NCBI GenBank assembly: GCA_000799755.1
Contig: JUHI01000001.1
Location: 930,001-994,000, forward strand
Source of the DNA: Martinezella tropici
Lineage (GTDB): Bacteria > Pseudomonadota > Alphaproteobacteria > Rhizobiales > Rhizobiaceae
DNA: 64,000 nt
Reading direction: 5' to 3'
Part shown: piece after piece, positions 1 through 8,586 of the stretch
How the letters are laid out: every line of letters begins with the position of its first letter
Numbering within the stretch: the stretch's first letter is position 1
Notes under the pieces: generated by a model
Database searches by the model: none
What the model saw: only the letters and a program-made list of their open reading frames with translations
Told to the model about the DNA's origin: nothing
Position numbers and translations under genes: made by a program

Positions 1-11
1 GTGAGGTTGAG

Positions 12-1499
12 ATGTTCAGTTTGCAGGACGCCGGACGAGCGGCGGTCGATCGCCACGAGCGAACGAGCCTCGACCCCGATGATTGGCAGGCCCTGCGCAA
101 GCAGGGCCATCAGATGCTCGACGACATGTTCGATCATCTCCAGTCGCTTGGAACGAAGCCTGTCTGGCAGCATCCCCCCTCCTCCGCCCGCGCCTTGCTC
201 GATGCACCGCTGCCCACCAAGGCCAGTGATCTTGCCGAGATCCATGCCATCTTCCGGGAGAATATCCTCCCCTATGGCAGCGGCAATATTCATCCGGGCT
301 TCATGGGCTGGGTCCAGGGCGGCGGCACGGTTACCGGCATGCTGGCCGAGATGCTTGCGGGCGGGCTGAATGCCAATCTCGGCGGGCGCGACCACATGCC
401 GATCGAGGTCGAGCGCCAGATCATCCGCTGGACGCGCGAGATCTTCTCTTTTCCGGAGACGGCGGGCGGCATTTTCCTGACCGGCGCATCGCAGGCCAAT
501 TTCGTTGCGGTGCAGATCGCCAGATGCCGCAAGCTCGGACGCGACGTGCGCGTGACCGGCCTCTCCGACGAATCCCGGCTTGTCGCCTATGCCTCAAGCG
601 AGGTGCATGGCTGCGTTCCCCGCGCCTTCGAAATGTCCGGCATCGGCAGCGATCAGCTGCGACGCATCCCGGTCAATCATCTCGGCCAGATCGACGTCGA
701 TGCACTGGAACAGACCATCCTTCGTGACAGACAGGAGGGTTTCGTGCCGTTCCTGGTCATCGGCAGCGCGGGGACGGTCAATACCGGCGCCGTCGACGAC
801 CTCGCCGCGCTGCGACGTATCGCCGACGGCTACGATCTTCATTTTCACGTCGACGGCGCGCTGGGCGCCCTCGGCATACTGAGCCCTGACCTTGCGCCTC
901 TGTTCGCCGGGATCGACAGCTGCGATTCGCTTGCCTTCGATTTCCACAAATGGGGCCAGGTGCCCTATGATGCCGGCTTCCTGCTCGTGCGGGACAGCGA
1001 ATGGCAGCGGCAAACCTTCGCCTCGGATGCCGCCTATCTCAGCCGCGCCACCACGGGGCTTGCCGGCGGAGACTGGTGGCCCTGCGACTACGGCCCGGAT
1101 CTGTCGCGCGGCTTCAGGGCGCTGAAGACCTGGTTCACGCTGAAAACCCATGGCACCGAAGCGCTGGGGAATGCGATGAGCGCCAATTGTAGGCTGGCCC
1201 GCGCGCTCGCCGGGCGCATCGAACGGGAACCTACCCTGAAACTGCTCGCACCGGTCGCGCTCAATATCGTCTGCTTCGCCTATGTCGGCCCGAACGGGAC
1301 GGCGCCTGCATCGGTCAATTCCCATATCGTCGAGCGGCTACATGCCGAAGGCCGCGTCGCTCCATCCCTGACCCATCTGAACGGGCAGCCGGCAATCCGC
1401 GCCGCGATCGTCAACCACCGCACGCGGCAGGCCGACATAGACGCGCTCGTTCACAGCGTTTTGACAATCGGCTCGCAACAGGACCTCCCCCAATGCTGA
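12..1499 (+). CDS. PLP-dependent group II decarboxylase (aromatic-L-amino-acid / glutamate decarboxylase-like)
   Basis: A 495-residue fold-type I PLP enzyme that most likely decarboxylates an amino acid in the cytoplasm; the substrate cannot be read from the sequence. The N-terminal helix pattern (residues 20-45), the glycine-rich segment GNIHPGFMGWVQGGG and the PLP lysine in DFHKWG (about K313), preceded by the conserved DGALGA stretch, are typical of the Pfam pyridoxal_deC family. Length fits the family. The ATG follows GAGGTTGAG, a usable ribosome site. The stop overlaps the start of the next gene, so the two are translationally coupled. It is not part of the flagellar apparatus and looks accessory to this locus. 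Confidence 0.85.
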   Translation: MFSLQDAGRAAVDRHERTSLDPDDWQALRKQGHQMLDDMFDHLQSLGTKPVWQHPPSSARALLDAPLPTKASDLAEIHAIFRENILPYGSGNIHPGFMGWVQGGGTVTGMLAEMLAGGLNANLGGRDHMPIEVERQIIRWTREIFSFPETAGGIFLTGASQANFVAVQIARCRKLGRDVRVTGLSDESRLVAYASSEVHGCVPRAFEMSGIGSDQLRRIPVNHLGQIDVDALEQTILRDRQEGFVPFLVIGSAGTVNTGAVDDLAALRRIADGYDLHFHVDGALGALGILSPDLAPLFAGIDSCDSLAFDFHKWGQVPYDAGFLLVRDSEWQRQTFASDAAYLSRATTGLAGGDWWPCDYGPDLSRGFRALKTWFTLKTHGTEALGNAMSANCRLARALAGRIEREPTLKLLAPVALNIVCFAYVGPNGTAPASVNSHIVERLHAEGRVAPSLTHLNGQPAIRAAIVNHRTRQADIDALVHSVLTIGSQQDLPQC

Positions 1500-2743
1500 T
1501 GACCAAAGCCCCGACCATCGATCCGGTTTCGCCCAGCACGCCTGACGCCTCGCGCATTCTCGGTATGCAGAGGATCGTTTCGCTCGTCTATGCCGGTCGC
1601 GACGTGACGCCGCTGTGGAACGAGCTCATGCAGCGCGTGACGGCGGACCCGACCGATGCGGCCGCATTCATGGATCTCGCGATTATCCTACAGACCCTCG
1701 GCCGCACCGAGGAGGCTCGCCAGATCCTGAAAAACGCCGTGCAATTGCGCCGCGACTTTTCTGTGGTCCATGGCAATGGAACCGGGCGACATCTGCTGGC
1801 CTTCGTCACCGAAGGCGACTTCATGGCCAACACGCCTCTGGATTTTCTGCTGGCGGGCAGCAATTGCGTGCTGTTGCTGCGCTACGTCAACCTGGAAGTC
1901 ACTGAAATCACCGATCTGCCGGATCACGACGTCGCCTTCATGGCGATCGGAGAGTCGACCGAAAACGCGCCGCTGCTTGCCCATATGCAAAAACTGCTTG
2001 CCGGATTCGATGGTCTGGTGATGAACCGCAATCCGGAACTGATTGCAGGGCTGACGCGCGACGGTGTGAGCGCAACGCTGGCGGGAGAGCCGTCCATCCT
2101 GTCGCCCAGCACGCATCGAGTCTCGCGCGACGACCTCGCGGCCATCGGCGCCGGCGCGAAGCAGCTGAACGACTGCGCTCAGGGCCTTACATTCCCGCTG
2201 GTCGTACGCCCGATCAGCACCCACGCCGGCAATGGAATGGAGCTTATCGCCGGGCCGGCCGAACTGGCGGCCTTTCTGGCGGTTCAGCCGGCATCCGAGC
2301 TTTACGTGGCGCCCTTCATCGATTTTCGCGGGGCCGACGGCTTCTACAACAAGCAGCGCGTCGTCTTCATCGACGGCAAGGCATTCGCCAGCCACATGGC
2401 GCTTTCGGACCACTGGATCGTGCACTATTTGAGCGCGGGCATGGGCCAGAGCCCTGCAAAACGCGCGGTCGAACAGGCATGGATGGAAGATTTCGATCAC
2501 GATTTCGCCGTGCGCCACCAGGAAAGTTTTGCGGCGCTCTGCCGTCATATCAAGCTCGACTATTTCGGCATCGATTGTGCGGAGCTTCCCGACGGGCGCC
2601 TGCTCGTATTCGAGCTCGACGTAGCGATGGTGGTCCACAATATGGATGACCCCGTCATCTATCCCTACAAGCAGGTCGCCATGCGCAAGCTGTTCGATGG
2701 CTTCGTCGATGCCATCAGCCGGAAGGCAAGCGCCGCGCGTTAA
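1493..2743 (+). CDS. TPR plus ATP-grasp-like protein, function unknown
   Basis: A 416-residue soluble protein. Residues 35-85 form a TPR-like helical hairpin (DPTDAAAFMDLAIILQTLGR, then EEARQILKNA). The C-terminal half (about 225-400) resembles ATP-grasp ligases: a VVRPISTHAGNGM segment in the position of the nucleotide-binding loop, the APFIDFRGADGFYNKQRVVF stretch, and GIDCAELPDGRLLVFELD in the position of the metal-binding strand. The usual Lys of the loop is Arg, and the terminal E-x-N is ELD, so catalysis is uncertain. It overlaps the decarboxylase gene by 7 bp, which points to a shared pathway such as ligation or peptide-type tailoring. A second ATG lies at 1499. Confidence 0.6.
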   Translation: MLMTKAPTIDPVSPSTPDASRILGMQRIVSLVYAGRDVTPLWNELMQRVTADPTDAAAFMDLAIILQTLGRTEEARQILKNAVQLRRDFSVVHGNGTGRHLLAFVTEGDFMANTPLDFLLAGSNCVLLLRYVNLEVTEITDLPDHDVAFMAIGESTENAPLLAHMQKLLAGFDGLVMNRNPELIAGLTRDGVSATLAGEPSILSPSTHRVSRDDLAAIGAGAKQLNDCAQGLTFPLVVRPISTHAGNGMELIAGPAELAAFLAVQPASELYVAPFIDFRGADGFYNKQRVVFIDGKAFASHMALSDHWIVHYLSAGMGQSPAKRAVEQAWMEDFDHDFAVRHQESFAALCRHIKLDYFGIDCAELPDGRLLVFELDVAMVVHNMDDPVIYPYKQVAMRKLFDGFVDAISRKASAAR

Positions 2744-2775
2744 GCCTTGAGGCCGCATTCGACGTGGTGCCAAAA

Positions 2776-2806
2776 TGAAAACCGCGCCCTCCGGGGAAGG
2801 CGCGGT
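2776..2806 (-). terminator. Intrinsic terminator downstream of the first flagellin gene
   Basis: Perfect 8-bp stem ACCGCGCC (2781-2788) / GGCGCGGT (2799-2806) with a 10-nt loop, followed on the minus strand by TTTTCATTTT. It lies 50 bp after the flagellin stop. On the plus strand the stem is also followed by T-rich sequence, so it may stop transcription from both converging sides. Confidence 0.8.
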
Positions 2807-2856
2807 AATTTCGTTTTCCTGTGTGGTCAGCCAGCGCGGCGCGCCGGCGCTTCCGA

Positions 2857-3768
2857 TTAACGGAAGAGCGACAGGATCTGCTGGGTCGAGGAGTTGGCGA
2901 TCGACAGCGACTGCACGGCCAGCTGCTGCTGCGTCTGCAGAGCGGACAGCTTGCTGGATTCTTCTTCCATGTTAGCGTCAACCAGCTTGCCAACGCCCGA
3001 CTGGATCGAGTCGGAGAGCGAGGAAGCGAAGGTCGTCTGCAGGTCGATACGGCTGGAGATGGAGCCGAGCTTCGAACCCAGGCTGGTCAGCGAGTTCATC
3101 GCGGTCTGAACCAGGTTGAGCGCGCTGGAGATCTGGCCGCCGGTCATGTTGCTGATGTCGAGGCTGAAGACCGAGTAGCCGTTGCTGCCCTTGGTGCCGA
3201 GAATACCAGCGGACGTGTTGATCGTGCCGCTTGCATTCGCGCCGAACAGAACGTTGCCGGTTGCGCCGGTGTTGAATTCGTAGGACGTCGAGCTGACCGA
3301 AACGGTGCCGTTGGTGCCGCGGATGAACGAAGAAACAACCGAAGCCGAGCCTTTGTCTGCGGCCATGACCCAGTTTTCGCCGTTGAACGAAGCCGACTGG
3401 GCAACGCTCTGCAGCTGCTGCTGCAGCTGGCTGATTTCTTCCTGTACGGACTTCTTGTCAACCGACGGTTCCATGGCGGTTGCAAGCTTGTTCTTGATCT
3501 GGCCAACGACGTCGATGGCGCTGGTGACGGCCGTCGATGCGGTGTCAACCTTGGCGGCGCCGAGGCCGAGAGCGTCGGAAACGGCGCCGATGGCGCTGTT
3601 GTCGGACTTCATGCTGGTAGCGATCGACCAGTAAGCAGCGTTGTCGGAAGCCTTGGAGATGCGCAGGCCGGAAGAAACGGCGCTCTGCGTCTCCTGCAGG
3701 TTCGAGCCGATGCTGCGCAGCGTCTGGAGAGCAGCCATTGCGGCGTTGTTGGTAAGAATGCTCGTCAT
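2857..3768 (-). CDS. fla: Flagellin (distal copy of a tandem pair)
   Basis: A 303-residue flagellin, exported by the flagellar type III system and polymerised into the filament. The N-terminal D0/D1 region (MTSILTNNAAMAALQTL, then SGLRISKASDNAAYWSIATS) and the C-terminal D0/D1 region (QQQLAVQSLSIANSSTQQIL) are conserved. The central domain is short and rich in Ser, Thr, Asn and Gly. It is about 90% identical to the neighbouring copy (29 substitutions counted by eye). The gene has its own upstream gap (3769-3943) and its own terminator, so it is probably a separate transcript. Rhizobial filaments are usually built of several flagellins; which numbered fla gene this is cannot be decided here. 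Confidence 0.95.
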   Translation of the reverse strand: MTSILTNNAAMAALQTLRSIGSNLQETQSAVSSGLRISKASDNAAYWSIATSMKSDNSAIGAVSDALGLGAAKVDTASTAVTSAIDVVGQIKNKLATAMEPSVDKKSVQEEISQLQQQLQSVAQSASFNGENWVMAADKGSASVVSSFIRGTNGTVSVSSTSYEFNTGATGNVLFGANASGTINTSAGILGTKGSNGYSVFSLDISNMTGGQISSALNLVQTAMNSLTSLGSKLGSISSRIDLQTTFASSLSDSIQSGVGKLVDANMEEESSKLSALQTQQQLAVQSLSIANSSTQQILSLFR

Positions 3769-3943
3769 GATATTTGCCCCTTTGGCAGTGGTTGAATAAG
3801 GGACATTCCGGACCTAAAACCGGTAACGGCATTCAGCATCATGCCTGTTAACCAAATCCGTTAAGGTTAACTCGCCGTTTCGATGGTCCTAAGAAACAGC
3901 AATATAGTTAAGAAAAGCTGAACCGCTCCCAGCCGGAAAATAT

Positions 3944-3973
3944 AAAAAAAACCGCGCCTTAGACGGGCGCGGT
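3944..3973 (-). terminator. Intrinsic terminator downstream of the second flagellin gene
   Basis: Stem ACCGCGCC (3951-3958) / GGCGCGGT (3966-3973) with a 7-nt loop, followed on the minus strand by seven T residues (3944-3950). The stem arms are identical to those of the other flagellin terminator, so the terminators were duplicated along with the genes. Confidence 0.88.
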
Positions 3974-4023
3974 TAATATCTTGTTTAGGATTTTCGACCA
4001 ACGCGCTGCGTTGGCGCTTCCTA

Positions 4024-4935
4024 TTAACGGAAGAGCGACAGGATCGACTGGGTCGAGGAGTTGGCGATCGACAGAGACTGGATGGCCAGCTGCTGCTGCG
4101 TCTGCAGAGCGGACAGCTTGCTCGATTCCTGTTCCATGTCGGCATCAACCAGCTTGCCAACGCCCGACTGGATCGAGTCGGAGAGCGAGGAAGCAAAGCT
4201 CGTCTGCAGGTCGATACGGCTGGAGATGGAGCCGAGCTTCGAGTTCATGCTGGTCATGGAGTTCAGAGCGGTCTGAACCAGGTTGAGCGCGCTGGAGATC
4301 TGGCCACCGGTCATCTTGCTGATGTCGAGGCTGAAGACCGAGTAGCCGTTGCTGCCCTTGGTGCCGAGAATACCGGCGGACGTGTTGATCGTGCCGTTTG
4401 CATTCGCGCCGAACAGAACGTTGCCGGTTGCGCCGGTGTTGAAGGCGTAGGAGCTCGTGCTGACCGAAACGGTGCCGTTGGTGCCGCGGATGAACGAAGA
4501 AACAACCGAAGCCGAGCCGTTGTTTGCAGCCATGACCCAGTTTTCGCCGTTGAACGAAGCCGACTGGGCAACGCTCTGCAGCTGCTGCTGCAGCTGGCCG
4601 ATTTCTTCCTGGACGGAACCCTTGTCAACCGAACCTTCCATGGCGGTTGCGAGCTTGTCCTTGATCTGGCCGACGATGTCGATGGCGCTGGTGACGGCCG
4701 TCGATGCGGTGTCAACCTTGGCGGCGCCGAGGCCGAGAGCGTCGGAAACGGCGCCGATGGCGCTGTTGTCGGACTTCATGCTGGTAGCGATCGACCAGTA
4801 AGCAGCGTTGTCGGAAGCCTTGGAGATGCGCAGACCGGAAGAAACAGCCTGCTGCGTGCTCTGCAGGTTGCCGCTGATGTTCTGCAGCGTCTGGAGAGCT
4901 GCCATTGCGGAATTGTTGGTAATAATGCTGGTCAT
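4024..4935 (-). CDS. fla: Flagellin (copy nearest fliP)
   Basis: A 303-residue flagellin, same length as its tandem neighbour and with the same short Ser/Thr-rich centre. The open frame extends 45 codons upstream, but the start is set at the ATG of MTSIITNNSAMAAL, which matches the neighbouring flagellin and is preceded by AGGGG. Residues 30-86 are identical to the other copy, and the DNA there is almost identical even at silent sites, which suggests recent duplication or gene conversion. It lies downstream of the divergent TPR-GT41 gene, a candidate modifier of this protein. Confidence 0.95.
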   Translation of the reverse strand: MTSIITNNSAMAALQTLQNISGNLQSTQQAVSSGLRISKASDNAAYWSIATSMKSDNSAIGAVSDALGLGAAKVDTASTAVTSAIDIVGQIKDKLATAMEGSVDKGSVQEEIGQLQQQLQSVAQSASFNGENWVMAANNGSASVVSSFIRGTNGTVSVSTSSYAFNTGATGNVLFGANANGTINTSAGILGTKGSNGYSVFSLDISKMTGGQISSALNLVQTALNSMTSMNSKLGSISSRIDLQTSFASSLSDSIQSGVGKLVDADMEQESSKLSALQTQQQLAIQSLSIANSSTQSILSLFR

Positions 4936-5266
4936 AGGAGTGTCCCCTGGAAACTGGATACAAAAGGAGGACATACCGGACTGAGATACCGGCGATGACG
5001 GAGCAGCTTCATGCCCCTCGATCCATTTTCCTAGAGGACCAAACCCGTCATGTCGCGAAGAAGTTCGCACCCATTGCTTGCCAATTTCTTAAATCCGGGA
5101 GCCCCGGGCACCGCCTCCACGGAACGTGGCTAAGAATTCGTAAAGGCATTTTCGACCAGTGCTTCGGTTTCAGGCAAGCTCCGTGAGGGATCATGAAGCG
5201 AATCCATGATGCCGGCCCTCGACCTTCGGCGGGAGCCAGTCAACATATCGCTCGGAGTTCTCGCTC
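4936..5266. promoter_or_regulatory. Divergent promoter region between flagellin and the TPR-glycosyltransferase
   Basis: 331 bp without a convincing gene. It must hold the promoter of the minus-strand flagellin and the plus-strand glycosyltransferase. I could not identify reliable -35/-10 boxes by eye; no sigma-28 type promoter is evident. Confidence 0.4.
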
Positions 5267-7210
5267 GTGAATACGAAAAATGCCTTTGTGACAGCGTCCA
5301 GCTTCTATCAAAAGGGGCAATATACGCGCGCGCTCGAAACGCTGAACGAGCTGTTGAACGTCGACAGATCGCCCAAGACCTATGCGCTGCTGGCAAAGAC
5401 GCTGGTCAAGCTCGGCTTCAGGTCGGATGCGGCAAGCGCCTACGAACTGGCGGGCCGGCAGAAGCCCCAGCGCGATGATTATCTTCGCGAGGCGCTCCTG
5501 CTCCATGGCGATTGCGGCAACGACGATCAGGCCCTTGCTCTGGGAAGCCTGATCCTGCCGCTGGCATTCAAGGACCCGGATCTCGCCTTCGTCCTCAGCC
5601 GCATTTTCCTCAGCCGACAACAGAAGGAACTGCTGGCCGGCTTCAAGACGGTGCTCGTCGAGGGGCCGGAACTCAAGCATCGGCAGATGGCCGCGAAGCT
5701 GCTGACCGACGATCTCTATGACGAAGGCAACCGGCATATCGTCGCGACGTTGTTCAAGAAGCATCCGGAGAACGTCATCTTCCGCGCGCTCTATCTGATC
5801 TTTGCGCGCGAGGTATCGGATCTGGCAGCCGTCGAAAAGCACATGGCGCCCATTACGGCGTCGCTCGCCCAGGGTAAGCTCGACCACATCATTCCCGACA
5901 ATCCCTTCTTCCATCTCCACTGGTGCGGCGACGAAGCGATCAACAAGCTTGTGATCCACGATACCGATCCGCTACCGGCGGACCATGCAGAAACTCGTCG
6001 CAAGCTGCCGCATACGTGGGGTAGCAAGATTCGCATCGGCTACCTCTCCTCCGACTTCTGGCCGGGCCACGCGACGATGAAGCTGCTGCAGCGCGTTCTC
6101 GAGCTGCACGACAAGGACCGGTTCGAGATCACCCTTTTCGACCATTCAGAACCGTCCCACCAGAGCGAGGAGGTCTTCGACTATTCGCAGCTGGGCACGA
6201 CGGTCGATATTCGCGGCCTTTCCAATCAAGCGGCGGCGGAGGCGATCCGCGCCCGCGGAATCGATGTTCTCGTCGACCTAAAGGGCCATACCAGAGGGAG
6301 CCGCGCCTACATCCTCAATCACATGCCGGCTCCGATCCAGGTCGCCTGGCTCGGCTTTCCCGGCACGACCGTCAACATCGATCTCGATTACATCATCGGC
6401 GACCATTACGTGCTGCCGGATGCTTCAAAGGCGCATTTCTACGAGAAATACTGCCGCCTTCCCGAATGCTATCAGCCGAACGACCCATTCAACCGCCCGA
6501 AGCCGCGGCCGACGACGCGCGCGCAATATGGACTGCCCGAGGATGCATTCGTCTACGCCTCTTTCAACGGCAACCGCAAGATCACGCCGCAGATGGTCGA
6601 TGTCTGGTGCAACATCCTCAAGCGCAGCAAGAACAGCGTGCTCTGGCTTCTGTGCAACGGCCCGCGTGCGGAGGCCAATATCTGGTCACGCCTGGAAGCG
6701 CGCGGCATCAACCGCAAGCGGGTCGTCTTCACCGCCCGCATTCGCTACGAGGATCACATCGACCGTCAGCAGCTTGCCGATCTCGGCCTCGACACCTTCC
6801 CCGTCAACGGCCATACCACGACGTCGGAGCAGCTATGGGGTGGATTGCCCGTCCTGACGGTCAAAGGCAACAACTTCGCCTCGCGCGTCAGCGAAAGCCT
6901 GCTGAATGCCATCGGCCTGCCCGAACTGGTGGCCGACGATATCAAGGCCTACGAGGACATGGCTGTACAGCTCGCAGGCCAGCCCGAACGCATCGCTCAG
7001 TTCAAGGAAACGCTGGCGGCCAATCGCTATATCAAGCCGCTTTTCGACGCAGAACGCTTCACGCACCATCTGGAGACCGCGTTCGAGATGATGGCGGAAC
7101 GCGCCAGGCAGGGACTTACGCCCGAACATATGGATGTACCGGCACTGCCGGTGCGCTCGCAGCCGTTCATGGAAGAAGACCGGAACTCGGCGGCAATCGC
7201 GGCCGAGTAA
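5267..7210 (+). CDS. TPR-containing GT41 (O-GlcNAc transferase/SPINDLY-like) glycosyltransferase, candidate flagellin glycosyltransferase
   Basis: A 647-residue protein starting at GTG with GGAG about 10 nt upstream. Residues 1-200 are TPR-like helical repeats (for example AFVTASSFYQKGQYTRALET). Residues 245-610 are an OGT-type catalytic domain: LVDLKGHTRGSRAYILNHMP near residue 335, IQVAWLGFPGT, the NRKITPQMVDVW segment, and DTFPVNGHTTTSEQLWGG near residue 508. GT41 enzymes transfer a sugar, usually GlcNAc, to Ser/Thr of proteins, with the TPR part recognising the target. The gene lies between fliP and two flagellin genes, so flagellin is the obvious candidate target; this is inference. The sugar donor cannot be deduced. 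Confidence 0.85.
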   Translation: MNTKNAFVTASSFYQKGQYTRALETLNELLNVDRSPKTYALLAKTLVKLGFRSDAASAYELAGRQKPQRDDYLREALLLHGDCGNDDQALALGSLILPLAFKDPDLAFVLSRIFLSRQQKELLAGFKTVLVEGPELKHRQMAAKLLTDDLYDEGNRHIVATLFKKHPENVIFRALYLIFAREVSDLAAVEKHMAPITASLAQGKLDHIIPDNPFFHLHWCGDEAINKLVIHDTDPLPADHAETRRKLPHTWGSKIRIGYLSSDFWPGHATMKLLQRVLELHDKDRFEITLFDHSEPSHQSEEVFDYSQLGTTVDIRGLSNQAAAEAIRARGIDVLVDLKGHTRGSRAYILNHMPAPIQVAWLGFPGTTVNIDLDYIIGDHYVLPDASKAHFYEKYCRLPECYQPNDPFNRPKPRPTTRAQYGLPEDAFVYASFNGNRKITPQMVDVWCNILKRSKNSVLWLLCNGPRAEANIWSRLEARGINRKRVVFTARIRYEDHIDRQQLADLGLDTFPVNGHTTTSEQLWGGLPVLTVKGNNFASRVSESLLNAIGLPELVADDIKAYEDMAVQLAGQPERIAQFKETLAANRYIKPLFDAERFTHHLETAFEMMAERARQGLTPEHMDVPALPVRSQPFMEEDRNSAAIAAE

Positions 7211-7216
7211 AGCTTT

Positions 7217-7249
7217 GCGATCGTCGGGGAGAAGATCTCCGGCGATCGC
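7217..7249. terminator. Hairpin between converging glycosyltransferase and fliP genes
   Basis: GCGATCG (7217-7223) pairs with CGATCGC (7243-7249), and the stem continues inward through a G-T wobble into CGG/CCG. There is no T tract, so it may be a weak or Rho-assisted terminator for both converging genes. Confidence 0.45.
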
Positions 7250-7313
7250 CTCATACCTGCTCGCTCAACTGGCCTGCTTGGTCAGAGGCCCGCTCGGTTA
7301 GTGGCCCACTCGG

Positions 7314-8072
7314 TCAGTGGAATGAGCGAACCAGACTGCCGACCAGCAGATTCCAGCCATCTATCAGCACGAAGAACAGAATCTTGAACGGCAGGGAGAT
7401 CGACGTCGGCGGCAGCATCATCATGCCCATCGCCATGACGATGGTCGACACGATCAGGTCGATGACGAGAAACGGCAGGACCACTAGGAAGCCGATTTCG
7501 AAGCCGCGACGGATTTCCGAAATCATGAAGGCCGGGATCAGGACGCGGTAATCGATCTTGTTGTCGACGACGGTCGTCTGGCCGCGCTCCTGTGCGAGAT
7601 CGACGAAGAGCTTCAAATCCTTGTCGCGCGTATTGTTGGACATGAAGGTGCGGAAAGGCTCGGCGATGCGCTGGACCGCCTCCCCTTCCGAAATCTGATT
7701 GGCGAGAAGCGGCTGGACACCGTCCTTCCATGCCTGATCGAAGGTCGGCGACATGACGTAGAAGGTCATGAACAGCGCGAGGCTGAGCAGGATCATGTTC
7801 GACGGTGTCGTCGCCAGTCCCATGCCGGTGCGCAGGATCGAAAACGCGATGATGAAGCGCGGAAAGCTCGTCACCATGATCAGGATGCCGGGCGCGATCG
7901 ACAGGATCGTCAAAAGCCCGAAGGTGCGGATGATCCAGGCGGCAACCGAGCCGTTGACCGGCGCGTTCAGAAGATCGGTGGGCAGCTGTTGCGACAATTG
8001 CTGCGCCACCGCCAGCTCAGGCGACAGTGCAGCAATGACTAATATAGACAGGGCAAGTGCTAACCGACTCAT
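7314..8072 (-). CDS. fliP: FliP, flagellar export gate subunit
   Basis: A 252-residue inner-membrane protein of the flagellar type III export gate, which forms the FliP/FliQ/FliR channel. It has a cleavable-type signal at residues 1-23 (ending AVAQQ), hydrophobic segments, the family signature MVTSFPRFIIAFSILRTGMG, and a C-terminal hydrophobic hairpin. The start overlaps the fliL stop by 4 bp (ATGA). It is the last gene of the flgF-fliP run. FliQ, FliR and FlhA are not in this window. Confidence 0.96.
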   Translation of the reverse strand: MSRLALALSILVIAALSPELAVAQQLSQQLPTDLLNAPVNGSVAAWIIRTFGLLTILSIAPGILIMVTSFPRFIIAFSILRTGMGLATTPSNMILLSLALFMTFYVMSPTFDQAWKDGVQPLLANQISEGEAVQRIAEPFRTFMSNNTRDKDLKLFVDLAQERGQTTVVDNKIDYRVLIPAFMISEIRRGFEIGFLVVLPFLVIDLIVSTIVMAMGMMMLPPTSISLPFKILFFVLIDGWNLLVGSLVRSFH

Positions 8073-8563
8073 TCGATCACGAAAGTTCTGAACATAACTT
8101 TCGATACTCGTCCTTCCGAGCGCAGGTCAACACGCTCCTGAATGTCATCCCGAAGATATTGCAGGCCCCGCGCGCCTTCGATCTGCTGCAGGGAAACCGT
8201 GCGGACATAGGCCAGGATATCCTGATGGATCGCCTGGGCGAGCTGTGTGTCGGCCGGCCCCTTGAATACAAGCGCAAGCTCCAGCCTGATCCAGCTCTGC
8301 GAGGGATAGGCGAGATTGGTGGTGATCGGGTCGAGCGCGACGATACCGTTGGCCTGGGCGGCCGCGGCAGCCTGCTTGCTCTCGCCGCCGGCCTTTGCGG
8401 TCGCCTGGACAGCAGCGGTCGCCGTCTTGATCCTCGGCGCAACGATCGTTCCCAGCACCCAGCCGCCGCCGCCGCCGAGCACGGTCAGCACCAGTAGCCC
8501 GACGATCATCATGATCAGCGGCGATCCCTTGCCCTTTGCCGATTCGTCTGCAGCTGCTGCCAT
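8069..8563 (-). CDS. fliL: FliL, basal-body/stator-associated protein
   Basis: A 164-residue single-pass membrane protein. The cytoplasmic N-terminus precedes a TM segment around residues 17-40 (MMIVGLLVLTVLGG), then a linker rich in Ala, Lys and Thr and the periplasmic FliL domain ending MFRTFVIE. FliL forms rings around the stator and supports torque. Followed by fliP with a 4-bp overlap. Confidence 0.93.
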   Translation of the reverse strand: MAAAADESAKGKGSPLIMMIVGLLVLTVLGGGGGWVLGTIVAPRIKTATAAVQATAKAGGESKQAAAAAQANGIVALDPITTNLAYPSQSWIRLELALVFKGPADTQLAQAIHQDILAYVRTVSLQQIEGARGLQYLRDDIQERVDLRSEGRVSKVMFRTFVIE

Positions 8564-8586
8564 GTCCCTATCCGTCCACTGTCAAA

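Noticed and set aside
594-1325. 243-codon minus-strand open frame opposite the decarboxylase
   Set aside because: It is antisense to a gene with clear PLP motifs; long antisense frames are expected in DNA of this GC content, and its protein shows no family pattern.
1688-2773. 361-codon minus-strand frame opposite the ATP-grasp-like gene
   Set aside because: His/Arg/Asp-rich shadow protein without motifs; the plus-strand gene has domain patterns and is coupled to its neighbour.
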